A DNA stretch of 7,143 nucleotides from Comamonadaceae bacterium (lineage in GTDB: Bacteria > Pseudomonadota > Gammaproteobacteria > Burkholderiales > Burkholderiaceae_C): assembly GCA_947457975.1 (NCBI GenBank), contig CANGYC010000124.1, forward strand, positions 1-7,143, written 5' to 3'. A model generated the notes under the pieces. The model worked only from the letters and a program-made list of their open reading frames with translations. It had not been told where the DNA came from and searched no databases. Positions 6,019-7,143 of the stretch are shown here, piece after piece. Within the stretch, counting starts at the first letter, position 1. Each line of letters begins with the position of its first letter. The position numbers and the translations under genes were made by a program.

Positions 6019-7143
6019 ATGGATCCTATTCGTGCAGAAGCGCAAGAGTATCGCCAGCACCTGGCGCGCTGGGTAGATGAACGCCTGGTGCCGCAAGCCG
6101 AGGAACTGGACAAGCGTGGTGAATTCCCGCACGAGCTCTTTCGGGAACTCGCCGATCTGGGCTACCTCGGCACCATGTACCCGGAAGCTATCGGCGGTTC
6201 GGGCCTGAGCTACCCCTACACCTGCTTCACGGTCCTTTGCGAAGAGCTTGCACGCGGCTCTGTCGGCTTTGCCGCCGGGGTGTGCATGCAAGGCTCTACC
6301 GCCACCCACACGGTTTATGAATGGGGCGGACCTGAACTGCATGAAAAGTATCTCTTGCCGGCCCTGAAGGGGGAGAAGATCGCCGCCTTCGCCATCACCG
6401 AACCCAATGCGGGCTCTGATGCCGCATCACTTCGCACCCGTGCCACTCGGGTGGAAGGTGGCTGGCTGATCAATGGCACCAAGGTGTTCACCACCAACGG
6501 GACCGTAGCTGATTTCATCACGGTGGTGGCGTCCGTCGATCCGTCGAAAAAGGCCAAGGGACTGGAGATGTTTGTCGTCGACACACAAACACCAGGTTTT
6601 TCGGTCGGTCGCCGCCTGGACAAGTTCTCTGTTCATTGCTCCGACACGGGCGAGCTCGTCTTCGAGAACGTTTTTGTGCCTGACAGCCACAAGCTTCAGG
6701 GGAAGGAAGGGACTTCGTCCTTCTTGAATGCCTACGAGGCCCTGACGGTTGATCGCATCTTCACTGCAGCTCTAGCGCTCGGTGTCGGTCAGGCTGCTTA
6801 TGACGTCGCATTGAAGTACGCCAAGGAGCGTGAACAGTTCGGCCAGCCGATTGGCAAATTCCAGGCGGTTCAGTTTCGATTGGTGGACATGTTGGCTAAG
6901 TTGGAGCAGGCCCGCCTGTACACATACCACGCCTGCGCACTCGCAGATGCCAAGCAGTCCATCACCACCGAAGCAGCCTTAGCCAAGATCATTGCAGCAG
7001 AGAACTGCCACCAGGTCTGCGAGATGGCCATGGCCGTTTTTGGCGGGTGGGGGCTGATGAACGAATTCCCAGTGCAGCGTTTTTTGCGCGACTCATATTT
7101 CCCAATGATCGGCGGCGGAACGGGCGACATCATGCGCCTGATC
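6019..7143 (+). CDS. Acyl-CoA dehydrogenase (FAD-dependent), 3' partial, atypical catalytic base
   Basis: Oxidises an acyl-CoA to the 2-enoyl-CoA and passes electrons to electron-transfer flavoprotein. The frame is open from the ATG at 6019 to the window end (375 residues); only about 5-10 C-terminal residues should be missing. The first family signature is seen as AITEPNAGSD (125-134), followed by GGWLINGTKVFTTNG (146-160), the EREQFGQPIGKFQAVQ segment (270-285), and the FAD/dimer-contact region VFGGWGLMNEFPVQRFLRD (340-358). The usual catalytic Glu of MCAD/SCAD enzymes (MCAD Glu376, in the YEGT motif) aligns with Gly366 in IGGGTGD. In LCAD and isovaleryl-CoA dehydrogenase the base sits instead at the MCAD Thr255 position. 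Here that position is Asp245, next to conserved Arg246. The substrate may therefore be branched, cyclic or aryl-substituted. It lies 11 bp after the ligase and is clearly in the same operon. Confidence 0.92.
   Translation, partial: MDPIRAEAQEYRQHLARWVDERLVPQAEELDKRGEFPHELFRELADLGYLGTMYPEAIGGSGLSYPYTCFTVLCEELARGSVGFAAGVCMQGSTATHTVYEWGGPELHEKYLLPALKGEKIAAFAITEPNAGSDAASLRTRATRVEGGWLINGTKVFTTNGTVADFITVVASVDPSKKAKGLEMFVVDTQTPGFSVGRRLDKFSVHCSDTGELVFENVFVPDSHKLQGKEGTSSFLNAYEALTVDRIFTAALALGVGQAAYDVALKYAKEREQFGQPIGKFQAVQFRLVDMLAKLEQARLYTYHACALADAKQSITTEAALAKIIAAENCHQVCEMAMAVFGGWGLMNEFPVQRFLRDSYFPMIGGGTGDIMRLI

Overview
The window is a single-strand (+) catabolic gene cluster: seven protein-coding genes, all in the same direction, with almost no non-coding DNA. 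Base composition (roughly 60% G+C by eye), codon choice and the enzyme repertoire suggest a betaproteobacterium, probably Burkholderiales/Comamonadaceae-like. This placement is an impression, not a computed result. No RNA genes, mobile elements, CRISPR or long repeats were seen.

Layout. (1) 1-1062: a FAD-dependent aromatic monooxygenase of the salicylyl-CoA 5-hydroxylase / 2-aminobenzoyl-CoA monooxygenase type, cut at its N-terminus by the window edge. (2) 1059-1538: a MaoC/NodN-type hot-dog hydratase, joined to gene 1 by an ATGA overlap. (3) 1539-1688: a 150-bp gap, locally A+T-richer, holding a near-perfect 16-bp palindrome just before the next ribosome binding site. (4) 1689-2585: a beta-keto acid cleavage enzyme (BKACE, DUF849) with a GTG start. 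(5) 2653-3642: an NAD-dependent 3-hydroxyacyl-CoA dehydrogenase of the carnitine dehydrogenase/lambda-crystallin size class. (6) 3639-4442: a crotonase-fold enoyl-CoA hydratase. (7) 4439-6007: an acyl/aryl-CoA synthetase. (8) 6019-7143: an acyl-CoA dehydrogenase, cut just before its C-terminus. Genes 5-6 and 6-7 overlap by ATGA; gene 8 follows gene 7 by 11 bp with a strong ribosome binding site.

Function as a unit (inference). The set supplies acid activation (ligase), alpha,beta-desaturation (acyl-CoA dehydrogenase), hydration (crotonase, plus a second MaoC hydratase), 3-hydroxy oxidation (dehydrogenase), a carbon-carbon cleavage step carried by a BKACE rather than a thiolase, and a flavin hydroxylase whose known relatives act on aryl-CoA thioesters. 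One coherent reading is shortening of an aryl-propanoid side chain (for example an ortho-substituted phenylpropanoate or cinnamate) to an aryl-CoA, followed by ring hydroxylation. The alternative is an anthranilate-like route in which an aryl-CoA is hydroxylated and then degraded by beta-oxidation-type enzymes. The substrate cannot be decided from sequence.

The most unusual points are in active sites. The BKACE lacks one of the two metal-binding histidines and the substrate-binding glutamate of the characterised enzyme Kce. The acyl-CoA dehydrogenase has Gly where the usual catalytic Glu sits, and Asp at the alternative base position.
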